A stretch of DNA of 64,000 nucleotides, taken from contig CAMIYM010000004.1 in the NCBI GenBank assembly GCA_946403085.1, forward strand, positions 62,001 to 126,000, read 5' to 3'. Made by a program: the position numbers and the translations under genes. The stretch is from an uncultured Clostridia bacterium (GTDB lineage: Bacteria; Bacillota; Clostridia; Saccharofermentanales; Saccharofermentanaceae). The notes beneath the pieces were generated by a model. That model ran no database searches. It was not told where the DNA came from and saw nothing but the letters and a program-made list of their open reading frames with translations. This document shows, in pieces, positions 50,348 to 58,797 of this stretch (within the stretch, counting starts at the first letter, position 1; every line of letters starts with the position of its first letter).

Positions 50348-50393
50348 CTACTTAATATGATTATTTAACTCTCGAAGTATTCGGAGGATTATT

Positions 50394-51125
50394 ATGGCGG
50401 ACAGTTTTTCCAGTTCAGATTTCGGTACAAGTACAAAGAGAAGACTTCCTATTTGCTTTGCGCTTGATACATCCGGTTCCATGATGGGCAACCCTATAAA
50501 GCAGCTTAACATGGGCCTCCAGAATTTCGTATCATCTATCAAGTCAAATGATGATACAAGATCTTCTACCGACATCGCGATCATTACTTTCGGTTCAAAG
50601 GTTGATATCGTCATGCCTTTCGGTAAGATCTCCAAGGAGAAGGGATTACCCGAGATCACAGCTTCAACGACACTTACACCTATCGGCGAAGGCGTTCTTA
50701 CAGCATTGGAGCTTCTCAATGCCCGTAAAGAAGGATACAAAGAGATGGGCATCAAGTATTTCCAGCCCTGGCTCGTTGTTATCACCGATGGTGCTCCGCA
50801 GGGCCCTAATGCCATGCAGAACATGGAGCGTGCTATCGAAGCATGTAATGAACTTGAGCGTAATGACAAGCTTGTTGTATTTAACATCGGCGTTGGCAGC
50901 GGCGTTGACTTCGATATATTGAAGAGACTTTCAGTTAAGCGTGCTGAGCCTATTTCAGTTAATTCAGCTGATTTCGGAAAGCTCTTTGAATTCCTCGGTT
51001 CTTCTTCGTCTTCGATCGTATCTTCCGGTATGAGCGATGACGCTCTCTACAATATCGATACATCACCTCAAGGTAAGGCTATTGATGTAGACGATTTCAT
51101 GAAGTTCATTAACGAGGATGATTAA
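50394..51125 (+). CDS. TerY/YegL-like vWA domain protein
   Basis: The 243-residue protein is a single von Willebrand A domain (about 18-215) with an intact metal site: DTSGS (D25, S27, S29), a Thr in TLTPIGEG and the Asp of VVITDGAPQ. This matches the TerY/YegL group, which binds partners through Mg2+. GGAGG precedes the ATG. Its stop overlaps the PP2C start (TAATG), so the two are translationally coupled. In the TerY-P triad it is thought to be a docking or scaffold subunit for the kinase and phosphatase. Confidence 0.88.
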   Translation: MADSFSSSDFGTSTKRRLPICFALDTSGSMMGNPIKQLNMGLQNFVSSIKSNDDTRSSTDIAIITFGSKVDIVMPFGKISKEKGLPEITASTTLTPIGEGVLTALELLNARKEGYKEMGIKYFQPWLVVITDGAPQGPNAMQNMERAIEACNELERNDKLVVFNIGVGSGVDFDILKRLSVKRAEPISVNSADFGKLFEFLGSSSSSIVSSGMSDDALYNIDTSPQGKAIDVDDFMKFINEDD

Positions 51126-52204
51126 TGTATAAAGGTATCACAGTCGGAGCGGTCACAACGATCGGCAATAAGCACGTAAACCGCGGAACTCCCTGCGAGG
51201 ATGCATCCTATGCTGTCTCAAAGAATGATGTTTCCGTTGTTTGCATAGCTGACGGTGCCGGCGGTAAGCAGTACACCGATGCCAGATTCGGATCTGATTG
51301 TGCTGTACATGTAATCGCAGATACTCTTTGCGAGCATTTCGATGCTCTTTACAGTGAGAACAGGGAAGCTGCTGTAAGAGGTTATCTTATGGCCAAGCTC
51401 CGTGTAGCTTTTGCAGGAATCATGGAAGAGCGCACGATCGATATCATCGACAGACTTTCATGCACACTTCTTTTCGTTGCAGTAAAAGACAGAAGAATGA
51501 TGATCGGCCATATCGGTGACGGTCTTATCGTAAGGATCTCGCCTTCGGGTGTAAGTCCTATCTCGATGCCGCAGAACGATAAGGACGGCAAGACATATTT
51601 TGTTACTGCCGCTCATGCGGATAACTACATGCGCCTTCTCAAGACGACTGTAGATGATGTACATGCAATAGCTTTAATGACTGACGGTGTCCAGGACAGC
51701 GTTTATAACGAGGAGGCAGGTCTTGTAAAGCCTGTCGTCGTGAAAATGGCTGAGACATTTGCCGAAGGCAGGCAAGAGGGGGAAAAGTCGATCCTTGAGA
51801 CCGTTCAAAAGTATATCGTAGGTTCAAGCAATGTCAGTGATGATGCAAGCTTCGGAGTTATGTATTTCGAAGGCACAAAAGCACCTGAGCCTGATTCGCT
51901 TGAGAGCACTGCGGCTAAGTTTGCTTCTTCACAGGAGACTTTTAAGGACCTCTCACAGGCTATCAAGCCCGAGCTTATCACAGCTCACGAGATCATTAAA
52001 AAGTGTGCCGGAGAAGAAGTCACAGAAGTCCAGCAGGCAGAAACTGAAAAGGCAGCAGAGCCTAATGCAGCCGAAGTCAGTAAGGAACAAGAGATTACAA
52101 AGGAACCTTCAAAGATCAGCAAGATATCGATCATTATCCTTGCTATCGGCGTTATCCTTTGCATCATAGGAGCTATAGAATTAGTGCTTTCTCTTAAAGG
52201 ATGA
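51125..52204 (+). CDS. PP2C-type serine/threonine phosphatase, membrane-tethered
   Basis: The 359-residue protein has a PP2C_2 phosphatase domain (residues 1-about 245): CEDASYA near 24-30, IADGAGG (D43), HIGDGL, MTDGVQD and DDASFGV carry the metal-binding Asp residues. A Glu/Ala/Lys-rich linker and one C-terminal membrane helix (about 335-356) follow, so the domain is on the cytoplasmic face. It should remove phosphates put on by the kinase two genes upstream. The start overlaps the vWA stop by 1 nt; the coiled-coil gene follows after 7 nt. Confidence 0.9.
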   Translation: MYKGITVGAVTTIGNKHVNRGTPCEDASYAVSKNDVSVVCIADGAGGKQYTDARFGSDCAVHVIADTLCEHFDALYSENREAAVRGYLMAKLRVAFAGIMEERTIDIIDRLSCTLLFVAVKDRRMMIGHIGDGLIVRISPSGVSPISMPQNDKDGKTYFVTAAHADNYMRLLKTTVDDVHAIALMTDGVQDSVYNEEAGLVKPVVVKMAETFAEGRQEGEKSILETVQKYIVGSSNVSDDASFGVMYFEGTKAPEPDSLESTAAKFASSQETFKDLSQAIKPELITAHEIIKKCAGEEVTEVQQAETEKAAEPNAAEVSKEQEITKEPSKISKISIIILAIGVILCIIGAIELVLSLKG

Positions 52205-52211
52205 GTGTGTT

Positions 52212-53081
52212 ATGCGTGAACAAAAGAAATACGAGATCCTTCCCGGCGTAGAAATTCCTGACATGAAGAGTATTCAGGAAGCTGCTTCTGATTTCAGCAT
52301 CTCCGATGTAGGTGATGTTGATATCAAGTCTGTCAGCATTGAACCTGTATTTGAAGAGCATACTCAAAGACCGGTATCTCCTGAAGAGCTTGCAAGACTG
52401 CAGCAGCTTGGTATTAAGGTTGCTGAAGATGAAGCACGTTCCAAGGCTGAAAGCCGTGCCAAGATGGATAAGATCATGAGTAAGGCTGTTCAGGCACCTG
52501 AAACTATTGGTGATCTCAAGGCATCTCACATTTCCCAGCTCAATGAGCAGAAGCGAAAAGAGCTTGAAGACAGCATGAAGGAAAGTGAGCAGCAGAAAGC
52601 TGAAGAAGATGCTAAGAATAAGGCCCGTGAGGAACGCCGTATCCTTCAGCAGAGGATCCTTGAAGAATCCAGAGAAAAGGCTGCAAAGGAAAAAGCTGAG
52701 AAAGAAGCTCAGGAGAAGTTAGAGCAGGAAGCAAGGGAAAAGGCTGAGAAGGAAGCTGCTGAGAAGGCTGCCAGGGAAGCTGAAGAAGCAGCAAAGGCGG
52801 CTGAGGAGAAGGCTAAGCGCGAGGCTGAAGAAAAGGCTCGAAAAGAAGCTGAGGAAAAGGCTGCAAAAGATGCTGCCAAGATCGCTCAGGTAAATGCTGC
52901 AAAGGAAGCTGCACAGAAGGCTGCAAAGGAAGCATTGAGCAGAGCAGCAAAAGAAGCAGAGCAGAAGGCTGCCAAGGATAAGCCTGTACCGGTTTGGGAG
53001 CAGAAGAAGACCACTACGGTCGTATCTGATGAAGAGACTTACGACGACTTCAAGGAATTCCTTGGAGAAGACGAGTTCTGA
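52212..53081 (+). CDS. Coiled-coil protein of the kinase/phosphatase operon
   Basis: The 289-residue protein has an acidic N-terminal segment (1-110), then about 150 residues of uninterrupted Ala/Glu/Lys heptads (repeats of KAEKEA, AAREAEE and similar) that should form a long single helix or coiled coil. A short C-terminal region (VPVWEQKKTTTVV, then an acidic end) follows. There is no enzyme motif or membrane helix. AAAGGATG precedes the ATG, 7 nt after the PP2C gene. It is the likely substrate or structural partner of the triad; Ser/Thr are confined mostly to the ends. Confidence 0.78.
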   Translation: MREQKKYEILPGVEIPDMKSIQEAASDFSISDVGDVDIKSVSIEPVFEEHTQRPVSPEELARLQQLGIKVAEDEARSKAESRAKMDKIMSKAVQAPETIGDLKASHISQLNEQKRKELEDSMKESEQQKAEEDAKNKAREERRILQQRILEESREKAAKEKAEKEAQEKLEQEAREKAEKEAAEKAAREAEEAAKAAEEKAKREAEEKARKEAEEKAAKDAAKIAQVNAAKEAAQKAAKEALSRAAKEAEQKAAKDKPVPVWEQKKTTTVVSDEETYDDFKEFLGEDEF

Positions 53082-53089
53082 TATCCTTA

Positions 53090-54664
53090 TTATTTTGCCA
53101 GATACTTGAAGAAGAATGTGTCTTCGGGTGATTCGAGAAGGAACTGATCCTGGATCACTATAACGAAGTCTGATTCATTCTGCGCGATATTACCGAATGA
53201 TACGATGCTGTCCGTAAATCTCTCGTCAGACATGAATGTCATTGGATAGATTACCGTTACCATAAAATACGTGATGTAAGTCATTCCGATTATCACAAGG
53301 GAGAAGAAGAAACGCTCAGCGAGCGCCTTTTTGGGCAGGCGTACTTTCTTTCTTGTATTCCTTATCTTGTCATCTTCTGTAGTAAACTCGGCGATCCTCT
53401 GAGCCATGAATACGCAAAGGATAAAGAGCGCAGGCATGCTTCCTCTCATTACGAGATTATTGCCTTCTGACATGAAGTAGAAGGGAAGTATGAGGAGCAT
53501 AGCAACAGCACTCCAAAGCATAGGATCCTTCTTGTGGCTCTTAACGACGAATACGAATGAGGGCAGGACTTCCACTGCAAATAACAGTATATAAACGACG
53601 ATGAACTTTAATATGTCTCCGCCATAGAATTCCCAGAGGAATCCCTGCATGTGAAGCGCACCGGATTTAGCGCCGTAGAATGCTCCGAATACGAAGAGCA
53701 TGAGGACGGGTACCATCAGATTATTTAAAGAGAATATATTAAGTAATCTCTTTTTCTTTTCGGATGCTTTGAGGTCACCTGACAAAAGTCTTGCCAAAGC
53801 CGGGAGCAGGATTCCGATGGTTGCCCAGGGCGAATATGCAAACATGAGACTTGAGGTAAAGCCTAAGCTCCTGTTGTTTTTGGCAAGCAGGATAAGGGTA
53901 ACTATCAGATAACATGGAATGGCCTGGTTAAATACGTTCTCAAGATTATTGAAGTTGCTTATGAAAGATACGAACGGGACCCAGCCTTCAAGCCATGCCC
54001 AGCCGTCGTAAGGGTGGATCTGATTTATGAAGTAGGGAATTACATCAAGACCTGAAAAGCAAAGGAACATGAAAAAGGTTCCGTATGAAGCCTTCTTAAC
54101 GTATTTGCACATGCCGATAAGTATGATGACAATGCCGAGGCTGTTCCAGAGGATGAGTGATATATTGCCTGCTGTAAATCCGAAAAGCTTGCCTACGATT
54201 GCTGCAGGAAGCCAGTAGGTAAAGTAATATACAAATCCCTGATTGCCCTGCAGATTAAGGATCTCGATAACTTCCGGATTTGTCTGCGTGGAAGGATCGT
54301 AGATTATCGGCCACTTGTAGTTGATAAGGTCATTAAATATGGCCCTTCTGTATGCGTGATCGAACGGACCCCATGTGTATTCACCGACACCGTTAGTAAT
54401 GGTGACCAGTAAGGCAAAGATAAATGCAGCTATGAGGAAAGACAAAGAGAAGCTGACGTCGTTCTTAAGATCTATAGCGTTGCCGTCAGGTCCATTAGCA
54501 CAGTCTTTGACAGCAAGATAGACAGCGAAAAGCATTACGGCAGTGAAGATGATGCCAAGCCATATCTTCAGATATCCGAGAAGGAAAACGACAACAGGCA
54601 GTGTGAGATAGATAACTGCCAAGGTAAAGAATAACTTGTAGGATATCTTGATCGTCTTGTTCAT
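53090..54664 (-). CDS. Polytopic membrane protein (GT-C-like glycosyltransferase fold suspected)
   Basis: The 524-residue protein has about 12 membrane helices. The first extracellular loop contains VGEYTWGPFDHAYRRAIFNDL and KWPIIYDPST, which resembles the acidic loop of GT-C glycosyltransferases, and a long loop follows after the second half. It has no recognised catalytic signature beyond that. The ATG at 54664 has GGAGG 7 nt upstream. It converges with the coiled-coil gene (8-bp gap), with no terminator between them. The tRNA-Lys gene is next on the same strand. Lipid-linked sugar transfer is only a guess. Confidence 0.65.
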   Translation of the reverse strand: MNKTIKISYKLFFTLAVIYLTLPVVVFLLGYLKIWLGIIFTAVMLFAVYLAVKDCANGPDGNAIDLKNDVSFSLSFLIAAFIFALLVTITNGVGEYTWGPFDHAYRRAIFNDLINYKWPIIYDPSTQTNPEVIEILNLQGNQGFVYYFTYWLPAAIVGKLFGFTAGNISLILWNSLGIVIILIGMCKYVKKASYGTFFMFLCFSGLDVIPYFINQIHPYDGWAWLEGWVPFVSFISNFNNLENVFNQAIPCYLIVTLILLAKNNRSLGFTSSLMFAYSPWATIGILLPALARLLSGDLKASEKKKRLLNIFSLNNLMVPVLMLFVFGAFYGAKSGALHMQGFLWEFYGGDILKFIVVYILLFAVEVLPSFVFVVKSHKKDPMLWSAVAMLLILPFYFMSEGNNLVMRGSMPALFILCVFMAQRIAEFTTEDDKIRNTRKKVRLPKKALAERFFFSLVIIGMTYITYFMVTVIYPMTFMSDERFTDSIVSFGNIAQNESDFVIVIQDQFLLESPEDTFFFKYLAK

Positions 54665-54737
54665 GTTCACCCTCCGCCACTAATTATAATATGAGTCAAT
54701 CGATTAACAAAACGCTGTCCGCTTATTATTGGCAAAA

Positions 54738-54768
54738 GAAAAGCGCTCCGTTAACACGAAGCGCTTTA
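54738..54768 (-). terminator. Terminator of tRNA-Lys
   Basis: AAGCGCTCCGT with ACGAAGCGCTT forms an 11-bp stem around TAAC; TTCTTTTG follows on the minus strand. As RNA it is almost the same as the terminator after tRNA-Arg. Confidence 0.85.
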
Positions 54769-54774
54769 TCGTTC

Positions 54775-54850
54775 TGGTGCACCTCCAGGGACTCGAACCC
54801 TGGGCCCACTGATTAAGAGTCAGTTGCTCTACCATCTGAGCTAGAGGTGC
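54775..54850 (-). tRNA. tRNA-Lys (anticodon CTT)
   Basis: The acceptor stem GCACCTC/GAGGTGC, discriminator A and encoded CCA are present; the anticodon loop CTCTTAA gives CTT, which reads AAG. T-loop TTCGAGT. It is a single-gene transcript. Confidence 0.95.
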
Positions 54851-54867
54851 GTCAAGCAACGTGAGTT

Positions 54868-54896
54868 ATTATAGCCATTAGGTATTTACAAGTCAA
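54868..54896 (-). promoter_or_regulatory. Promoter of tRNA-Lys
   Basis: On the minus strand TTGACT (54896-54891), a 17-bp spacer and TATAAT (54873-54868) precede the tRNA by 17 bp. This is the best sigma-70-type promoter in the window. Confidence 0.85.
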
Positions 54897-54915
54897 CAGT
54901 TTTTTTATTTGTTTT

Positions 54916-56055
54916 TTAATTAAAGAATCCTGTCATGTCTGTTGAAGTGAAATTATCCTTCAAAGGAAGATCGACAGGACGGCCTTCTTTGGCTGATTTA
55001 TAGATGCCTAAAAGCGTGTCAACTGATGAGAAACCGGCATAAGCATCAGCAATAGGAGCTTTGTTCTCCACAATGGAATCGAAAAGATCCTTATAGATTC
55101 CGAGATGCGGATTAAGAGCGCACTTATACGAGAATAAGCCGCCTTTCTTAAACTGTTTGCGGATGTAATAGCCGTTAAGCTTCTTAGTCTTGCCGTCAGG
55201 CTTAACGCTTAAGATATTAAGATGAGGCTTTCCTGAATCAAGTCCCATGGAGAGCTGTCCGTTCTCACAGAAGACGGAAAACTCTGCCGTATGTTTTGAA
55301 GGAATGGTAGCTGTCGTGCCTTCGATCTGTGCGAGCGCGCCGTTTTCGAGCTTTAAGACAGCCATGCCGAGATCTTCAGCCTCAATGTTTCTTATACGCT
55401 TGGCGATCATTGCCTGAGCCTGTTCAGGTTCGGAACCCATAAGCCATACAAGAAGGTCAATGGCATGGATGGTCTGGTTCATGAGTGCGCCGCCGTCGCT
55501 CTTCCATGTGCCGCGCCATGCAGCGCTGGAATAGTAATCCTCTCCATGCCCCCAGCGGACATAGATCGTTCCGTGAGTAACCTTGCCGTATTTGCCTTCG
55601 GCGATATCTTCTCTTACAAGTCCGACGATAGGGAGATAGCGGTAGATATGTCCCATGGCGACCTTAAGCCCTGTTTTCTGGGAGAGTTCATAGATCTCGC
55701 GAGCTTCTGAGACAGACATGGTCATAGGCTTCTCCAAAAGGAGATTGCTTCCATGTTCCATGGCATATTTGGCGATCTGATAGTGAAGTCCTGAGGGGAC
55801 CGTAACGGAAACTATAGCAGGCTTTATCTCATCTATGGCTTCCTTATAGTCATTGAAGATCTTTACATCGGAAAAACCCTTAACGGAACTTAAAAGCCTT
55901 TTCGCGGAATCCGGATTAACGTCAACTACGGCCTTTAATGCAAGACCTTTAAGCTTGGATATAGCTTTAAGATGCTTCTCGGCGACTCTGCCGCATCCGA
56001 TAAGGACTACCGGAAGAGGTGCCATGTTGTTTGCTGCTGTCGAATTTGCGGCCAT
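54916..56055 (-). CDS. Gfo/Idh/MocA family NAD(P)-dependent oxidoreductase
   Basis: The 379-residue protein has an N-terminal Rossmann fold (VVLIGCGRVAEKHL), the EKP motif (LLEKPMTMS) and a C-terminal alpha/beta domain with GGALMNQTIHAIDLLVWLMG, whose His is the usual catalytic residue. It resembles the WbpB/UDP-sugar dehydrogenase branch, but inositol or other sugars are possible. The first 12 residues (MAANSTAANNMA) are extra. GGAGG precedes the ATG. It is divergent from the nucleoside phosphorylase and follows tRNA-Lys in the opposite reading direction. Confidence 0.88.
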   Translation of the reverse strand: MAANSTAANNMAPLPVVLIGCGRVAEKHLKAISKLKGLALKAVVDVNPDSAKRLLSSVKGFSDVKIFNDYKEAIDEIKPAIVSVTVPSGLHYQIAKYAMEHGSNLLLEKPMTMSVSEAREIYELSQKTGLKVAMGHIYRYLPIVGLVREDIAEGKYGKVTHGTIYVRWGHGEDYYSSAAWRGTWKSDGGALMNQTIHAIDLLVWLMGSEPEQAQAMIAKRIRNIEAEDLGMAVLKLENGALAQIEGTTATIPSKHTAEFSVFCENGQLSMGLDSGKPHLNILSVKPDGKTKKLNGYYIRKQFKKGGLFSYKCALNPHLGIYKDLFDSIVENKAPIADAYAGFSSVDTLLGIYKSAKEGRPVDLPLKDNFTSTDMTGFFN

Positions 56056-56164
56056 TTAAAGCCTCCATAAGGTTTTTGATTTGAAATAGTTTAGCACAAA
56101 AGGTAAATTTGGCACTAATAATAATATAATATGTCTAGTGAACCAATACCGGAGGTGATCTTCC

Positions 56165-57490
56165 ATGAATATGCGGGATATAATCATTGCCAAAAGAGAT
56201 AAGCAATGTCTTTCAGATGAACAGATAAGATTCTTCGTTAAGGGTGTTACCGACGGTACCATTCCTGATTATCAGACTTCCGCGCTTCTTATGGCTATCG
56301 TCCTTAACGGAATGGACGACCGTGAGATGACGACACTTACTCTTGAAATGGCAGCTTCCGGCAACCAGATGACTTTCCCTTATCTTGAAGGCATTCCCGT
56401 TGATAAGCACAGCACGGGTGGTGTCGGAGATAAGATCACTCCGATCCTATTGCCCCTAATAGCGACTTTCGGTGTCGAGACAGTTAAGCTTAGCGGAAGA
56501 GGATTGGGCTTTACCGGAGGTACGGTCGACAAGTTCGAATCGATAGAAGGTTTTAATGTCGAGGTCGATACCAAGGACTTCCATATGTACGTTATCAAGA
56601 CCGGAATGGTCATATCAGGCCAGACTCCTGACCTGGCTCCTGCTGATAAGATCCTATATGCATTGAGGGATGTAACTGGAACAGTAGATTCGATCCCTCT
56701 TATTGCCTCAAGCATCATGAGCAAGAAGATCGCAGGAGGCGCTTCTGCTATTGCGCTTGACGTTACATGCGGTTCCGGTGCTTTCATGAAGGATTACGAC
56801 AGTGCCAAAAAGCTTGCTGATGCCATGATCAGGATCGGTAAGCTTGCCGGCCGCAAGACCGTTGCTGTCATTACAGATATGGACCAACCGCTCGGCAGAT
56901 TCTGCGGTAATATCCTTGAGATGCAGGAAGTCTATAATACGGTTACCGGCAAGGGCGAAGAGGATGTCATTGAAGTAGTAACCGAGCTTGCTTTCCAGCT
57001 TATAAAGCTTGCGGAGAAGACAGCCGGCATGAGTGACGAAGTATTAAGACAGGAGATAAGGGCAAGGCTTTCTGACGGAACCTGTTATGAGAAGTATAAA
57101 GCTCTTATCCAGTCGCAGGGCGGCAAATGGATCGATGGGGCAGGTCCTGTCTATGTTGATAAGCCTTTCGACTGCATGCATGTTAATTCACCTGATGCAG
57201 GATATGTTCAGGAAGTAAGAGCTGATCTTATTGGTCAGGCTTCAGTATTGCTCGGTGCCGGACGTCTCGCGAAAACAGATTCCATAGATTACGGTGCCGG
57301 AATAGGTTTCTTTGTCAAAGTGGGTGACAGGGTCGCAAGAGGCGATTCCCTCTGTGCTCTTTACCACGGAGAGAAGGCAGATATTCCTGAAGATAGACTT
57401 TTCGATGCTATGGATCTCATTCTCCAGGCATATAAGGTCGGTCCCGAAAAGCCTGAGAAGAAGCCTGCGATATTAGGTGTCATCACTTGA
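56165..57490 (+). CDS. pdp: Pyrimidine-nucleoside phosphorylase
   Basis: The 441-residue enzyme has the class II nucleoside phosphorylase signature: DKHSTGGVGDK, SGRGLGFTGGTVDKFESI, SGQTPDLAPADK and SKKIAGGASAI, with a C-terminal beta domain. It splits uridine, deoxyuridine or thymidine with phosphate to base and pentose 1-phosphate. The length fits (about 435). CCGGAGGTGATC precedes the ATG. Uracil released here could be captured by upp. Thymidine preference (deoA) cannot be told apart from broad-range Pdp by eye. Confidence 0.92.
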   Translation: MNMRDIIIAKRDKQCLSDEQIRFFVKGVTDGTIPDYQTSALLMAIVLNGMDDREMTTLTLEMAASGNQMTFPYLEGIPVDKHSTGGVGDKITPILLPLIATFGVETVKLSGRGLGFTGGTVDKFESIEGFNVEVDTKDFHMYVIKTGMVISGQTPDLAPADKILYALRDVTGTVDSIPLIASSIMSKKIAGGASAIALDVTCGSGAFMKDYDSAKKLADAMIRIGKLAGRKTVAVITDMDQPLGRFCGNILEMQEVYNTVTGKGEEDVIEVVTELAFQLIKLAEKTAGMSDEVLRQEIRARLSDGTCYEKYKALIQSQGGKWIDGAGPVYVDKPFDCMHVNSPDAGYVQEVRADLIGQASVLLGAGRLAKTDSIDYGAGIGFFVKVGDRVARGDSLCALYHGEKADIPEDRLFDAMDLILQAYKVGPEKPEKKPAILGVIT

Positions 57491-57514
57491 TTTGTATTAA
57501 CGATAAGGTATAAT
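57487..57514 (+). promoter_or_regulatory. Promoter of the ruvCAB-queH operon
   Basis: TTGATT (57487-57492), 16-bp spacer, TATAAT (57509-57514), 32 nt before the ruvC ATG; the -35 box overlaps the end of pdp. No LexA box is evident. Confidence 0.6.
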
Positions 57515-57546
57515 ACGAACAAATGTTTATATGATGCGGGAGTACT

Positions 57547-58113
57547 ATGACCAAAGAGCCTGTTAAGAAAAGAATAATCGGTATCGACCCAGGCTATGCG
57601 ATAACGGGTTACGGCATTATCGATAAAGTCGGATCCAAGTTCGAAGTTGTCGATTACGGTGTTATCGAGACGAAAGCCGGTGTGGATTTCCCGCTGAGAC
57701 TCCTTGCCATTAATGACAAGATCAGGTTCCTGTTAGAGCAGTTTAAGCCTGACTTCATGTCGATAGAAGAGCTCTTCATGGGTCATAACCATACGACTGT
57801 TATCGGTACTGCACAGGCAAGGGGAGCTGTGCTCGTTGAAGCAGGCAGAGCCGGTGTTGAGGTATTCGAGTTTACTCCGGGACAGGTTAAGCTCGCTATT
57901 ACAGGTTACGGCAAAGCCGAGAAGAAACAGGTCCAGATAATGACAAAGTCCATCCTCGGTCTTAAGGAGATCCCCAAGCCGGATGATGCAGCAGATGCTC
58001 TGGCTCTTGCGATAACGCTCGCTAATACAGGTATCGCTTTTGCCGGAAAGGCCGTATCCGGATATCAGTACGGCAGATACGGCTATTCGAACCGCAATCA
58101 GGGATTTGTCTGA
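57547..58113 (+). CDS. ruvC: Holliday junction resolvase RuvC
   Basis: The 188-residue endonuclease has the RNase H-like active site: IIGIDPGYAITGYG (first Asp), SIEELFMGHN (Glu), and KPDDAADALALA with the last Asp residues. It resolves four-way junctions after RuvAB migration. GGGAG precedes the ATG. ruvA follows after 43 bp and ruvB after that, so the complete ruvCAB set is present; a C-terminal extension of about 20 residues (GYQYGRYGYSN) is a bit longer than usual. Confidence 0.96.
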   Translation: MTKEPVKKRIIGIDPGYAITGYGIIDKVGSKFEVVDYGVIETKAGVDFPLRLLAINDKIRFLLEQFKPDFMSIEELFMGHNHTTVIGTAQARGAVLVEAGRAGVEVFEFTPGQVKLAITGYGKAEKKQVQIMTKSILGLKEIPKPDDAADALALAITLANTGIAFAGKAVSGYQYGRYGYSNRNQGFV

Positions 58114-58156
58114 TTTATTGATAGAATACGTTTATAAGTTATTAAGGAGATAATAG

Positions 58157-58783
58157 ATGTACGCATATATTAAAGGAACCGTCACTGACAGAAATGACCA
58201 GCAGATCGTTATCGAGAATAACGGGATAGGTTATCTGATCAACTGTCCTCTTGGTATCTCGGCTGAGATCGGAGGTCTTGGTGACGAGGTTACTGTTTAT
58301 CTTTATCAGAGCGTAAAAGAAGATGACATCTCACTTTACGGTTTTAATTCCAGAGCTCAGAAGGAGATGTTCTTAAAGCTCATTACCGTAAGCGGAATCG
58401 GTCCCAAGGTTGCACATTCCATCTGCGCCGCTTTATCTGCAGAACAGATCGCTGCAGCAGTCATGAGCAATAATGTTGCGCTTCTTACAGGAGTAAAGGG
58501 ATTAGGCAAGAAGACAGCCGAGAGGATAATCCTTGAACTTAAGGATAAGCTCAAGTCACAGCTTGGAGCTACAGCCAGTGTTCCTGTCGTTCCTGCCGCT
58601 TCCACATCTTCTTCTAATGCGGATTCAGGTGTCATGCAGGATGCTGCCGGCGCTCTCATTGTGTTAGGATATAAAGATCAGGAAGCAGCTGAGGCCGTAG
58701 CGTCTGCATACGAGGACGGAATCGGTCTTGAAGATCTTATCCGTAAGGCATTGAAAGTAGCTGCCGGTAAGAAGTTCTCGTAA
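58157..58783 (+). CDS. ruvA: Holliday junction branch migration protein RuvA
   Basis: The 208-residue subunit has the OB-fold N-terminus ([20 protein letters not shown]), two helix-hairpin-helix motifs ([24 protein letters not shown]) and the C-terminal RuvB-binding domain after a flexible Ser/Ala linker. AAGGAG precedes the ATG. It binds the Holliday junction core and loads RuvB. Confidence 0.96.
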   Translation: MYAYIKGTVTDRNDQQIVIENNGIGYLINCPLGISAEIGGLGDEVTVYLYQSVKEDDISLYGFNSRAQKEMFLKLITVSGIGPKVAHSICAALSAEQIAAAVMSNNVALLTGVKGLGKKTAERIILELKDKLKSQLGATASVPVVPAASTSSSNADSGVMQDAAGALIVLGYKDQEAAEAVASAYEDGIGLEDLIRKALKVAAGKKFS

Positions 58784-58797
58784 GGAATCTGATATCA

